A stretch of 63,068 bases of DNA from Deltaproteobacteria bacterium (GCA_030272815.1 JAJSZT010000015.1:1-63068); one strand, 5' to 3'. Counted from the stretch's first letter, positions 54,609 to 63,068 are shown. Notes: generated by a model from the sequence alone, not told the origin. Numbers and translations: made by a program.

Positions 54609-55371
54609 TAAAGACAAGCCGAGACGCGGAATATACATTCTGCCTAACATATTTACATCTTTAAATATTTTCTGCGGATTCTATGCCATTATTGCTTCAA
54701 TAGATGGCAAATATGTTACATCGGCTATAGCTATTATTATCGCCGTGGTATTTGATATTCTTGATGGCAAAATCGCCAGGGCTACTAATACCACCAGTAA
54801 ATTTGGTGTTGAATACGATTCTCTTGCAGATCTTGTATCCTTTGGTCTTGCTCCCGGGGTGATGATGTATTTATGGGCTCTTAAACCTATGGGAAGAATT
54901 GGCTGGCTTGCTGCATTTTTATTTATGGTTTGCGGAGCTCTTCGCCTGGCGCGTTTCAATGCCCGAGTTGATATGGTAAGCAGCAATTACTTTACAGGCC
55001 TTCCGATACCGGCTGGTGCAGGTATGGCTGCCTCTACTGTTTTGTTCTATAATAAATTCGGCATAGCAGGTACTTCTAACTGTATATTACCACTTATAAT
55101 GCTTTATATTCTTTCTTTTTTAATGGTCAGCACCATAAAATACGATTGTTTTAAACAACATGAGCTGTTTAGAAAGATGAATTTCAATGTTCTTGTTACA
55201 GTTATACTGATTTTAATTTTTATAGCAGCGCAGCCATCCATTGCCCTGTTTCTTTTAGGAGTTGCCTATCTAATTTCAGGTCCCTTCAAGACTATAAGGC
55301 TTATGAGACATTCAAAGCAGGAAAAAGCCGAAATCCACGAAATTGATAAACAGATTTCGAATTCTCTATAA
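54586..55371 (+). CDS. pssA: CDP-diacylglycerol--serine O-phosphatidyltransferase
   Basis: A 261-residue polytopic membrane enzyme that makes phosphatidylserine, the substrate of Psd. The CDP-alcohol phosphotransferase motif D-G-x2-A-R-x8-G-x3-D-x3-D is present at about residues 59-82 (DGKIARA ... GVEYDSLAD). Around seven hydrophobic helices follow. Its overlap with psd indicates coupled expression. Confidence 0.94.
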   Translation: MKRKKRINKDKPRRGIYILPNIFTSLNIFCGFYAIIASIDGKYVTSAIAIIIAVVFDILDGKIARATNTTSKFGVEYDSLADLVSFGLAPGVMMYLWALKPMGRIGWLAAFLFMVCGALRLARFNARVDMVSSNYFTGLPIPAGAGMAASTVLFYNKFGIAGTSNCILPLIMLYILSFLMVSTIKYDCFKQHELFRKMNFNVLVTVILILIFIAAQPSIALFLLGVAYLISGPFKTIRLMRHSKQEKAEIHEIDKQISNSL

Positions 55372-55372
55372 C

Positions 55373-55542
55373 GTAACAGTTTACGGTTAACAGTTAACGG
55401 TTGCTCAAAGCATAAAAGCAATCAGTTGTTGCATAATTCATTGAAAAAACTGTGAACTGTAAACCGACAACCATGAAGAGTTACTATCAAACACGCTTCA
55501 ATCATTAAAAAAAACCGTGAACTGTGAACCGTGAACGGTTAC
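55373..55542. repeat. heptamer-repeat element with GTAAC/GTTAC ends
   Basis: TTTACGG, TTAACAG, TTAACGG and complementary AACTGTG, AACCGTG units flank a short core containing CATTGAAAAAACTGT. The ends GTAAC and GTTAC are inverted. A related unit lies at 57728-57835. Confidence 0.6.
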
Positions 55543-55567
55543 ATTATTTATTTATACAGGAGTTGTG

Positions 55568-56632
55568 ATGTCAAAAGAATATAAAATAGCTGTCATTCCA
55601 GGAGATGGTACAGGACCGGAAGTTGTAGTAGAAGGAATTAAGGTTCTGGAGGCTGTGGCAGGCAAATACGATTTTAGTCTGAAATTTACCAATTATAATT
55701 TAGGGGGCGATCATTACAAAGCAACCGGAGAAATTCTGCCGGATAGCGCGCTTGAGTCACTGGCAAACTTTGATGCAATATATTTAGGTGCCATCGGTCA
55801 TCCGGATGTTAAACCGGGAATTCTTGAAAAAGGCATTCTTTTAAAACTCAGATTTCATTTTGACCAGTATATTAACTTAAGGCCTGTAAAGTTATACGAA
55901 GGAGTAAAAACTCCTTTGAAGGACAAAGGCCCTGAGGATATAGATTTCGTGGTTGTTCGTGAAAATACTGAGGGACTTTATGCCGGTGCAGGCGGCTGCT
56001 TAAAGCGGGGAACTGCAGATGAAGTTGCAGTGCAGGACTCGATAAATACACGCAAAGGTGTCGAAAGATGTATCAGATACGCCTTTGAATATTGCAGGAA
56101 ACGCAATAAAGCCAAAAGACTAACTCTTTGCGGAAAGACCAACGTACTTACTTTTGCTTTTGATCTTTGGGAAAGAACTTTTAACGAGATTGGAGAAGAG
56201 TATCCTGATATAGAAAAGGATTATGCACATGTTGATGCAGTATGCATGTGGATGGTTAAAAATCCGGAATGGTTCGATGTTATTGTGACGGACAACATGT
56301 TTGGAGACATAATTACCGACCTGGCGGCAATTATACAGGGAGGAATGGGTATAGCTGCCGGAGGAAATATAAATCCCGATGGCGTTTCAATGTTCGAACC
56401 TATTGGAGGATCTGCTCCCAAGTATACTGGAAAGCAGGTAATAAATCCAATAGCAGCCATAATGGCGGCTAATATTATGCTTGACGCAATCGGCGAGCAT
56501 AAGGCAGCCTCTATGATCGAAGAGAGCGTTATAAGGGTGTTACGTGATGATTTAAAAGACGTAGCTGCCGGCAGGATGGGATATACTACAAAAGAGGTCG
56601 GAGATCTAGTTGTAGATTATATTAAAAGATAG
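55568..56632 (+). CDS. leuB: 3-isopropylmalate dehydrogenase family protein
   Basis: A 354-residue NAD-dependent beta-decarboxylating dehydrogenase. IPGDGTGPEVV, the substrate arginines in LKLRFHFDQYINLRPV, VVRENTEGLYAG and the DNMFGDIITDLAA metal site fit LeuB/tartrate dehydrogenase. AGGAG lies in front of the ATG at 55568. There are no leuCD genes nearby, so homologous dehydrogenases remain possible, but the asd neighbour suits amino acid synthesis. Confidence 0.82.
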   Translation: MSKEYKIAVIPGDGTGPEVVVEGIKVLEAVAGKYDFSLKFTNYNLGGDHYKATGEILPDSALESLANFDAIYLGAIGHPDVKPGILEKGILLKLRFHFDQYINLRPVKLYEGVKTPLKDKGPEDIDFVVVRENTEGLYAGAGGCLKRGTADEVAVQDSINTRKGVERCIRYAFEYCRKRNKAKRLTLCGKTNVLTFAFDLWERTFNEIGEEYPDIEKDYAHVDAVCMWMVKNPEWFDVIVTDNMFGDIITDLAAIIQGGMGIAAGGNINPDGVSMFEPIGGSAPKYTGKQVINPIAAIMAANIMLDAIGEHKAASMIEESVIRVLRDDLKDVAAGRMGYTTKEVGDLVVDYIKR

Positions 56633-56700
56633 GCTGAAGGTGGAAGGGAGCTTCAGTCTTCAGTCTTCAGCCTTCAGTCTAAATAATATGGAGACTAATT

Positions 56701-57723
56701 ATGTCTGGTAAGAAGTTTAATGTTGCTGTTGCAGGCGCAACAGGCGCCGTAGGCAATCAGATGATAACCTGTCTTGAGGAAAGCAACATTCCCTTAAGTT
56801 CGGTTAAGTTTTTAGCCTCTCATCGTTCTGCAGGTCGCAAGCTTCGTTTCAGGGGAGATTTGATTGATGTTGAGGAATTGACAGAGAGTTCTTTTAAAGG
56901 CGTTGATATTGCGCTTTTTTCAGCAGGTGGGGGCACAAGTAAAAAATTTGCTCCTATTGCCGCAAAGGACGGCTGCGTGGTTGTTGACAATTCAAGCGCA
57001 TGGCGTATGGATCCTGATGTACCGCTCGTTGTTCCGGAAGTAAATCCTCATGCAGTTGCGGATTATACAAACAAGGGAATAATAGCGAATCCGAACTGCT
57101 CTACAATTCAGATGGTTGTCGCTATTAATCCTATTTATAGAAAGTGCGGAATAAAGAGAATTGTTGTTTCTACATATCAGGCCGTGTCTGGAACAGGGAA
57201 GAAGGCGATAGATGAACTTTTTGATCAGACCCGGTCTATGATTAATTTTTTGGATTATGAAATTAATGTCTATCCGCACAGAATTGCTTTTAATTGTCTT
57301 CCACATATAGATGTATTTTTGGAAAACGGTTATACTAAAGAAGAGATGAAGATGGTTAACGAGACAAGGAAAATTTTCGAAGATGATTCAATAGGGGTTA
57401 CAGCTACAACTGTCCGAGTCCCTGTATTTTATAGCCATTCCGAGTCAGTCAATATTGAGACAAAAAAACATATTTCAGCGGACGAAGTAAAATCTCTTCT
57501 TGAAAATGAGCCGGGCATTAAAGTTGTGGATGATCCTGCAAATAATATCTACCCTCTTGCTATTGATGCGGCCGGCCAGGATTTAACGCTGGTTGGACGC
57601 ATACGCAATGATGAATCAATTCAGAACGGCATTAATATGTGGATTGTTGCCGACAATATCAGAAAAGGCGCTGCAACCAATACGGTTCAGATAGCAGAAA
57701 TTCTGGCAGACAAATATCTATAA
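56701..57723 (+). CDS. asd: aspartate-semialdehyde dehydrogenase
   Basis: A 340-residue NADPH enzyme on the route to lysine, diaminopimelate, threonine and methionine. The NADP loop is GATGAVG at 12-18, and the active-site C133 is in NPNCSTIQM. QAVSGTGKKAIDEL and RVPVFYSHSE are family motifs. It supplies the DAP used by MurE in the same window. Confidence 0.95.
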   Translation: MSGKKFNVAVAGATGAVGNQMITCLEESNIPLSSVKFLASHRSAGRKLRFRGDLIDVEELTESSFKGVDIALFSAGGGTSKKFAPIAAKDGCVVVDNSSAWRMDPDVPLVVPEVNPHAVADYTNKGIIANPNCSTIQMVVAINPIYRKCGIKRIVVSTYQAVSGTGKKAIDELFDQTRSMINFLDYEINVYPHRIAFNCLPHIDVFLENGYTKEEMKMVNETRKIFEDDSIGVTATTVRVPVFYSHSESVNIETKKHISADEVKSLLENEPGIKVVDDPANNIYPLAIDAAGQDLTLVGRIRNDESIQNGINMWIVADNIRKGAATNTVQIAEILADKYL

Positions 57724-57727
57724 GTTT

Positions 57728-57835
57728 GTAACCGTTCACGGTTAACAGTTTACAGTTCACGGTTGAAATGCTTCAGTCGTTGCATGCTTTATTGAAAAAA
57801 CTGTAAACCGACAACCGTGAACAGCGAACTGTTAC
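57728..57835. repeat. heptamer-repeat element with GTAAC/GTTAC ends, copy 2
   Basis: It has the same design as 55373-55542: GTAACCGTTCACGG at the left, CATGCTTTATTGAAAAAACT in the core and GAACTGTTAC at the right. It lies between asd and greA. Confidence 0.6.
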
Positions 57836-57857
57836 GTAAGTTTTGAGGAGTTTAGAG

Positions 57858-58325
57858 TTGGAGAGAATACCTATAACAAGAGAGGGCTATGAAGCCCTGA
57901 AGAAAGAAATAGAAAAGATAAAAAAGATCGATCGGCCTATGAACATAAAGGCAATTGAAGAGGCCCGTGCGCATGGAGATCTTAGTGAAAATGCGGAATT
58001 TGAAGCAGCCAAAGACAGACAGGCATTCATTGAAGGCCGATTGATGGAAATAGGGTACAGGTTGGCCACTGCGGATATAGTTGATCCGGATACGCTTCCA
58101 AAGGATCGCGCTGTATTTGCCAGCACGGTTGTTCTTGAAAATATTGATACAGGTGAAACATTTGAGTATCAGCTTGTGGGACCAACTGAGTCTGATATAG
58201 AAAAGGGCAGAATATCTATTACTTCGCCGCTCGGAAAATCAATTATAGGGAAGAAGTCTGGCGAAGAGATTATATTGCAGGCTCCAGGTGGAAAAAGATA
58301 TTATGAATTGGTGGATATATTGTAA
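57858..58325 (+). CDS. greA: transcription elongation factor GreA
   Basis: A 155-residue factor that rescues backtracked RNA polymerase. The N-terminal coiled coil holds ITREGYEALKKEIEKIKK and the tip residues HGDLSENAEF. The C-terminal domain contains SPLGKSIIGKKSGEEI. The TTG at 57858 is chosen because GAGGAG precedes it by 7 bases and the protein then starts at the family position (ERIPITREGY). A TTG at 57843 would lie inside that ribosome site. Confidence 0.95.
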   Translation: MERIPITREGYEALKKEIEKIKKIDRPMNIKAIEEARAHGDLSENAEFEAAKDRQAFIEGRLMEIGYRLATADIVDPDTLPKDRAVFASTVVLENIDTGETFEYQLVGPTESDIEKGRISITSPLGKSIIGKKSGEEIILQAPGGKRYYELVDIL

Positions 58326-58349
58326 AAAAGAAGATAAGGAGGTTTTGCT

Positions 58350-58559
58350 TTGGCACGTATTACAATTGAGGACTGCATGAAACGCGTATCAAACCGTTTC
58401 TTGCTATGCAACATGGCTGTTAACCGCGTAAGACAGGTCCGTGATGGATCTGAATACTTAGTAAGTTCACCGAAAAATGAAGATATCGTTGTTTCTCTGA
58501 GAGAAATTGCTGCAGGTAAGATAATTTTAAAGGAAAAAGAAAATAAAGAAAATAGTTAA
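58350..58559 (+). CDS. rpoZ: RNA polymerase omega subunit
   Basis: A 69-residue subunit that stabilises the beta' chain. ARITIEDCMKRVSNRFLL is the conserved N-terminus. The start codon is TTG with AAGGAGG upstream. It lies 24 bp after greA. Confidence 0.93.
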   Translation: MARITIEDCMKRVSNRFLLCNMAVNRVRQVRDGSEYLVSSPKNEDIVVSLREIAAGKIILKEKENKENS

Positions 58560-58573
58560 GAAAGCCTCTTGTT

Positions 58574-59308
58574 TTGCCAAGACACAGTTATACATATAAG
58601 GCGCTGAACAGATCTGCAGGCAAAGCCATGCACCGTTATAATATGATATCAGAAGGAGATCGAATAGCGGTAGGGCTGTCAGGCGGGAAAGACAGCCTGG
58701 CAATGATGTGGATTTTAAAAGAACGTCAACACCGCATACCGGTGAATTACGAGCTGTTTGCTGTTTACATTGATCCGGGATTTAAGGGAGGCTTCAGCCG
58801 GCAGCTTGAAAAATATTGTCGTAAAATTGGTTTTAATCTTAGAATTGACCATACCGATCATGGAGTTTTGGCGCACAGCATAGAAAATCGTGAGAATCCC
58901 TGCTTTTTGTGTTCAAGGCTGCGCAGAAAGCGGCTTTTTGAAATTGCGGAGGAACTGGGATGTAATAAACTTGCACTGGGGCATAACAAGGATGATATTA
59001 TCGAGACCCTTTTTTTGAATATGTGCTATGCTAGAGAAATAAGCACAATGGTTCCTTCCCAGCCTTTTTTCCAGGGAAGATTTAAAATAATCAGGCCCAT
59101 GGCTTTTATAGATGAAAATACAATTAAACGCTTTACATTCGAAGAGAAACTTCCGGTTTTTGTCAATCCATGTCCAAGCGCAAAGACTTCAAAGCGGCAG
59201 GAAATAAAAGTTCTTCTGAAGCGGCTATACAGCAGCAATAAAAAAATTAAGGGTAATATATTTCGTGCCATGAGCCATATAAAAACAGAGTATATGCTTG
59301 AAGCATGA
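58574..59308 (+). CDS. ttcA: TtcA-family tRNA thiolation protein
   Basis: A 244-residue PP-loop ATPase. The PP-loop is GLSGGKDSLAMM near residue 34, followed by the CFLCSRLRRKR cysteine pair near 113-116 and a third cysteine in NPCPSA. This matches the TtcA group that adds 2-thiocytidine to tRNA with an iron-sulfur cluster, though other PP-loop thiolases look similar. The start is TTG with a weak ribosome site. It overlaps folE2 by 4 bp. Confidence 0.8.
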   Translation: MPRHSYTYKALNRSAGKAMHRYNMISEGDRIAVGLSGGKDSLAMMWILKERQHRIPVNYELFAVYIDPGFKGGFSRQLEKYCRKIGFNLRIDHTDHGVLAHSIENRENPCFLCSRLRRKRLFEIAEELGCNKLALGHNKDDIIETLFLNMCYAREISTMVPSQPFFQGRFKIIRPMAFIDENTIKRFTFEEKLPVFVNPCPSAKTSKRQEIKVLLKRLYSSNKKIKGNIFRAMSHIKTEYMLEA

Positions 59309-60075
59309 AAGATACCCAGAATCAGAGAGATTACCGCAACATAACCATAGACAAGGTAGGAATAAAGAATCTTCGATATCCCATAACTGTTCTTGATCGG
59401 AGAAACGGTTGCCAGGATACAGTTGCTACGATAAACATGTATGTTGATTTGCCCCACAAATACAAGGGCACACATATGAGCCGTTTTGTGGAAATCCTCA
59501 ACGTTTTGCGTCCGGAAGTTTCTTTAAAAAAAATATCAGATGCTCTCGAGCAGATGAAAAAACATTTAAATGCCGCTTCTTCTCACATCGAAGTAACCTT
59601 TCCCTATTTTATCGAAAAAAAGGCTCCGATTAGCAGCTCACCGGGCCTTATGGACTATACCTGCAAGCTTACAGGATCAAGCGGACCTGATGGTAAGATT
59701 GATTTTGTGTCAGAAGTGATTGTTCCTGTTTCTTCTGTATGTCCCTGTTCAAAGGAAATAAGTGAGGCTGGAGCTCACAATCAGCGCGGGGAAGTCAGGC
59801 TTAGCATCAGATTCAAGAAATTTATATGGATAGAAGATATGATCGAACTTGTTGAGAAGTCTGGATCAAGCGAAGTATATTCTGTTCTGAAGCGGGTTGA
59901 CGAAAAGTATATAACGGAATACGGGTTCAGTAATCCGAAGTTTGTTGAAGATATTGTAAGGGATATAGCCATAAAGCTTAAAGAAGACGATAATGTGACC
60001 TGGTTTTCCGTTAGTGCTGAAAATTTTGAGTCCATCCACAACCACAGTGCATATGCTCACATTGCAAGCAGTTGA
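59305..60075 (+). CDS. folE2: GTP cyclohydrolase FolE2 (type IB)
   Basis: A 256-residue zinc-flexible enzyme for the first step of folate and queuosine-type pterin synthesis. The active-site cysteine is in VSSVCPCSKEIS, and GAHNQRGEV and the ENFESIHNHSAYA end are diagnostic. Its coupling to a tRNA-modifying PP-loop gene is notable, because FolE products also feed queuosine. Confidence 0.93.
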   Translation: MKDTQNQRDYRNITIDKVGIKNLRYPITVLDRRNGCQDTVATINMYVDLPHKYKGTHMSRFVEILNVLRPEVSLKKISDALEQMKKHLNAASSHIEVTFPYFIEKKAPISSSPGLMDYTCKLTGSSGPDGKIDFVSEVIVPVSSVCPCSKEISEAGAHNQRGEVRLSIRFKKFIWIEDMIELVEKSGSSEVYSVLKRVDEKYITEYGFSNPKFVEDIVRDIAIKLKEDDNVTWFSVSAENFESIHNHSAYAHIASS

Positions 60076-60159
60076 ATTTCTTTAAAAATTACTCTAATTT
60101 AAAGAAAAAAGAGGCGCTTTTGCATCAATTTAAACCTGATTATTGCAGAAAATGGCATC

Positions 60160-61584
60160 ATGGCAAAAACAGCCTGCACAGTTCCCACTACACAAATAAT
60201 CCTGGATGAGGAAATATATCCGAGAAGCGGTGTTTATCCAAAACGCGTCTCGATGTTTGCCGAAAACATGCGCGATGGGTTCAAGATTGATCCTGTCGAA
60301 GTGCAGATTCATCCGGAATATGATGATAAATACCGAATTCTTGACGGAGCCCATCGCTGGCATGCATACAAGGAGATCGGCGCAACCGAAATATCGGTTC
60401 TCATTATAACGCTGGATGGTGTTGATCCCATCCTCTATGCAGCGAAAAAGGCAATAGGCCCTCTCCAGTTAACTGAAGATGAAGCCAGAACGACGGCCCG
60501 ACGGGCATATGAAAACAATCCCCGTTTGATATCTTTTGAGATCGGGCAGGCAATCGGTCGTTCAAGGCAGGCAGTCGACGCGTATATTGCTGATTTAAGA
60601 GCCTCAACCCAGATGGAATTGGATCTCAAGATATTTCGTTTGCACCGGCTTGGTCTGCCACAAGAAAGGATTGCAAACAGATTCAATATCCCGCAGAGGA
60701 CTTTATCCGACCATTTAGCGAAAATGCCATCATTGGCAATTCCGCTAAATACCGACTTATTAAAAGGTTTCACAGTCCCTCAAGTAGCTGAAAAGCATGG
60801 TTGGACTGAGCCGATGGTCTGGTCGCTATCTTTGAAAGGCAAAGATGATCTCGAACGATTTAAAGAACTTAACTGGGGTTTAAGGACATGGGACCTGTGG
60901 AACTGGAATGATTGTGATAAACGTTTCGGAGACGATTGGCCCGGTCGAATCCCGGCCCAAATGATTGCACACATTCTGTATTATTTTTCAGATCAGAACG
61001 ATCTGGTGTTTGATCCCATGGCAGGCGGTGGAGTGGTGGCTGACACCTGTCTCGCGTTTAACCGGAAATGCTGGAGCTTTGACATGGACGATCGGCCGGA
61101 TACACGACCGGAAATTGAACCCTGTTTCTGGGATATCACCAATTTAAAATGGCCAATAAAAGGTAAAACCAAACCGGATCTGATTATTTTTGATCCGCCT
61201 TATTTTAAAAAGCAATCAAACAACTACGATCCTGATGGCATATCAGGAATGTCCAAAGCGAACTATCTAAAATTTCTGGAAAGCTTTTTTGCGCTGGCAC
61301 ACCTGAACGCCAAAAAGAGCACACAGATGGCATTGATCAATGCTGACTGGCGCGATTTCCAAAACATCCCTGCCAAAAATGAGACCCGTGTGAATTCGAT
61401 TTTAATCAATGATTACCTTTGGATTCTAAATCAAAGCGGCTGGCAGGAAACCCATATTTTTCAGGCACCACTCTCCTCAGAGCGTTTTAAGGCAAATGTA
61501 GTATCTGCCATGCAAAAGAAAAAAATAATCGGTGTACCCAGCAGGTACGTCATCATTTCAAAGAAAAAACCAAATCAAGATTAA
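60160..61584 (+). CDS. ParB-like / HTH / DNA methyltransferase fusion
   Basis: A 474-residue protein. Residues ~5-90 are a ParB/sulfiredoxin-like domain (RILDGAHRWHAYKEIG), and ~120-190 contain helix-turn-helix segments (IGQAIGRSRQAVDAYI and ERIANRFNIPQRTLSDHL). Residues ~270-470 are a class I methyltransferase with the SAM loop VFDPMAGGGVVADT and the catalytic D-P-P-Y. No restriction gene is adjacent, so it is an orphan modification or regulatory methyltransferase. Such fusions occur in phages and integrated elements. Confidence 0.82.
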   Translation: MAKTACTVPTTQIILDEEIYPRSGVYPKRVSMFAENMRDGFKIDPVEVQIHPEYDDKYRILDGAHRWHAYKEIGATEISVLIITLDGVDPILYAAKKAIGPLQLTEDEARTTARRAYENNPRLISFEIGQAIGRSRQAVDAYIADLRASTQMELDLKIFRLHRLGLPQERIANRFNIPQRTLSDHLAKMPSLAIPLNTDLLKGFTVPQVAEKHGWTEPMVWSLSLKGKDDLERFKELNWGLRTWDLWNWNDCDKRFGDDWPGRIPAQMIAHILYYFSDQNDLVFDPMAGGGVVADTCLAFNRKCWSFDMDDRPDTRPEIEPCFWDITNLKWPIKGKTKPDLIIFDPPYFKKQSNNYDPDGISGMSKANYLKFLESFFALAHLNAKKSTQMALINADWRDFQNIPAKNETRVNSILINDYLWILNQSGWQETHIFQAPLSSERFKANVVSAMQKKKIIGVPSRYVIISKKKPNQD

Positions 61585-61596
61585 AGGAGGTATATT

Positions 61597-61863
61597 ATGC
61601 GATTGATCGAATAGGAAGTGGCTGAGGATGGCTATGAAGAGCAGATTATTATCCCAAAGGAAAAGAGGGAGCTTGCTGCCAAAGAGGGTATTAGCACAGA
61701 AAACAAGCAGAAAGTGACCGTCCGGATAATGAATCTAAAAACAGGAGAATCCTACATTGGTCGGTTGGCCATTACCGGAAATCATCAAATCTATTTACCA
61801 GCAGAAATACAAAAGATGCTAAAGGATTCAGGGACAGTCCGAATCCAGATTCTAGGCGGGTGA
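61597..61863 (+). pseudogene. small gene with in-frame amber codon 6
   Basis: AAGGAGG and ATG (61597) open a frame that meets TAG at 61612-61614 and then continues for 82 codons. The downstream part (GYEEQIIIPKEKRELAAKEG ... GNHQIYLPAEIQKMLKDSG in segments) looks like an intact small beta-rich protein. A GTG at 61618 could restart translation. Disrupted gene, restart or amber read-through are all possible. I do not recognise the family. Confidence 0.55.
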
Positions 61864-61951
61864 AAAAAGTAGGCGTAATAGCTGGCGGAAGAACGGGGTA
61901 TTAGCAATATTTCGATATTTTTGTTTACTCTGTTTTTCTTAGTATAAATAA

Positions 61952-62122
61952 TCACATAGCATACATCAACAGGAATTGTGTTTGCGGAAAATTATACTTC
62001 CGACAAAAATCCAGATAATAGCGCAACCACTTCTGATATACAGCCTGATTATTTTTCGGAATAACCTTTTGTCGTAAATATCCCTCAAACTGTACTCGTA
62101 AAGATGACGGAATATTAAGCAT
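61952..62122 (-). pseudogene. N-terminal fragment of a tyrosine recombinase
   Basis: 56 codons remain. IPSSLRVQFEGYLRQKVIPK followed by KWLRYYLDFCRKYNFPQT is the N-terminal SAM-like arm-binding domain of integrases common in Desulfobacterota. The frame ends shortly after NFPQT and the catalytic domain is absent. It lies in the otherwise gene-free 61864-62381 gap. Confidence 0.7.
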
Positions 62123-62381
62123 GATGGAGATCTCCAGAAATTTTATATCTTTCCATATGGAATGATATCCAGAAGTATTTAGTAAAATAACACAAAAAAC
62201 TTGTCAAGAAAATATTTTTGAGATACAAGAAAAACGTTGACAGAGTAGTCGTCAAAACTTCAACTTACGGTAAAACGACAATGAGTTGATTGCTGCGTAA
62301 CGATGTGAATAAATTTTCGATACTATGGAGATATACAGAACAATAGAATGACTTGGGCAAACACAGATTGGAGGTGAAGGT

Positions 62382-63068
62382 ATGATGAAACGGCTTTGCA
62401 AAAACGCACTCTCAATAGCCTTACTTGCTGTTTTGAGTTTTCCGTTAACGTTAAAATATGCCTCAGCGCAAGATTTCCTAGCTGAACGGAAAAGAGCTTT
62501 GAACATCATCGCGGACTTCGCAGACAGACTGTGCAAGGACATACCTTTAGATGGCACAGGGGATAACCTTGAACTATCTGGAAAGGCCAAAGTGGAATTG
62601 AGCGGAATCATTAAGAAGATAGCGGATCTAGGCGTGGAAGGGGCGGTAAAGTATCAAAAATCAGAGTATAAGGGTCTTCTTCAGAAGGACCTCGTGAAGG
62701 CGCTTCAAGAGAGTACAAATTGTCGGTTACAAGTGTGGGAAGACCTGAAGGAGACAATTCTTAAACATAGTGGCTCAAAGCCATCGCCAGTTCCGCAGAA
62801 GCTTCCTTACGTCATATTCGACAAATGGGGTAAGACCCGACTCTATTTTGGGACGTTTGAATCAGATAATGATTGCTTGGATGCGTTATTCGCGGCTCAA
62901 AAGCAGCTCGATTCGCATAATGCATCGAGATGTGGCCGTTTGCCATCCCAGGTTTGGTGTGTTTCGACTAAAGACAAAGGGCAAACTGAAGCTTATAAAG
63001 ATTGCTATATGACGTTACAAGAGTGTGAAGAAACCCTCGCTTTACATAAGTTGGAAGCGGAGATTGGA
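62382..63068 (+). CDS. secreted protein of unknown function (cut by window end)
   Basis: The frame is open to the last base, 229 codons so far. GGAGG at 62370 precedes the ATG at 62382 (62385 is also possible). A signal peptide ends at about KYASA-Q (residue 29). The mature part has a helical region (residues ~30-125) and then a cysteine-containing domain (YVIFDKWGKTRLYFGTF). I do not recognise a characterised family. Confidence 0.7.
   Translation, partial: MMKRLCKNALSIALLAVLSFPLTLKYASAQDFLAERKRALNIIADFADRLCKDIPLDGTGDNLELSGKAKVELSGIIKKIADLGVEGAVKYQKSEYKGLLQKDLVKALQESTNCRLQVWEDLKETILKHSGSKPSPVPQKLPYVIFDKWGKTRLYFGTFESDNDCLDALFAAQKQLDSHNASRCGRLPSQVWCVSTKDKGQTEAYKDCYMTLQECEETLALHKLEAEIG

Noticed and set aside
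61612-61614. Pyrrolysine codon
   Set aside because: There is no pyl gene in the window and TAG ends murE; kept only as a low-weight alternative in the finding on this gene.

Overview
The window looks like a chromosomal segment of a Gram-negative, probably sulfate-reducing Desulfobacterota (Desulfobacterales-like) bacterium. This rests on three things: a complete dcw cell-wall/division cluster with a DAP-type MurE, outer-membrane genes (BamD-like lipoprotein, LPS-era phospholipid genes), and the gene styles plus many small inverted-repeat elements familiar from that phylum. No rRNA or tRNA gene was seen.

Layout. 1-8.2 kb: thioredoxin/thioredoxin reductase, a BamD-like lipoprotein, a DUF523 protein, and a sugar-phosphate cassette (HAD phosphatase, beta-phosphoglucomutase/GH65 phosphorylase fusion, P-loop kinase). 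8.4-12 kb: rpmB, a DUF1456 protein, a 60-residue membrane protein and a B12-binding radical SAM protein. 12-29.9 kb (minus strand): mraZ-rsmH-ftsL-ftsI-murE-murF-mraY-murD-ftsW-murG-murC-murB-ftsQ-ftsA-ftsZ, interrupted in most gaps by miniature inverted-repeat elements. 30.5-43.7 kb: a type I-B-like (Cst/Tneap-flavoured) CRISPR-Cas locus: cas1-cas2, an AbrB/PIN region, two complete cas6 genes plus a third cas6 fragment around an ORF6N gene, cas8 with an internal cas11 start, cas7, cas5, cas3, an MNT nucleotidyltransferase, cas4, the remains of an AbiE-like pair, and a 13-repeat array. 43.8-44.5 kb: Phd/VapC. 44.6-49 kb: a MacB/FtsX-type ABC exporter with its HlyD-like adaptor. 49-60 kb: pilD, lon, tsaB, psd, pssA, leuB-like, asd, greA, rpoZ, ttcA-like, folE2. 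60-63 kb: an orphan ParB-HTH-methyltransferase, a gene with an early in-frame amber codon, an integrase relic and a secreted protein cut by the window edge.

Main discovery candidate. Between the AbrB-like gene and the PIN-domain toxin gene, just upstream of the first cas6, lie two degenerate copies of the CRISPR repeat flanking a 23-nt pseudo-spacer (about 32591-32688). The first pseudo-repeat keeps the last 12 bases of the real repeat, including the 8-nt handle. The second keeps 16 consecutive internal bases spanning the hairpin and processing site. The pseudo-spacer's first 15 nt match 32576-32590, over the likely -10 region of the promoter driving this unit. The only mismatches are at positions 6 and 12, the positions that type I effector complexes flip out and ignore. 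I read this as a CRISPR-mimic RNA that lets Cascade repress a PIN toxin operon, so that loss or inhibition of Cascade would release the toxin. It resembles CreTA in logic but has a protein toxin downstream of the guide. This is inference from sequence and has not been tested.

A second theme is the density of non-autonomous mobile elements. One family has GTGCCTGAACGAAAA ends and perfect 6-bp TANNTA target duplications (four copies). A 164-bp family has GAGACCTTTG ends and 5-bp duplications (two copies, one nested in another element). A sequence core is shared between the two families. Several supply the stop codons of dcw genes.
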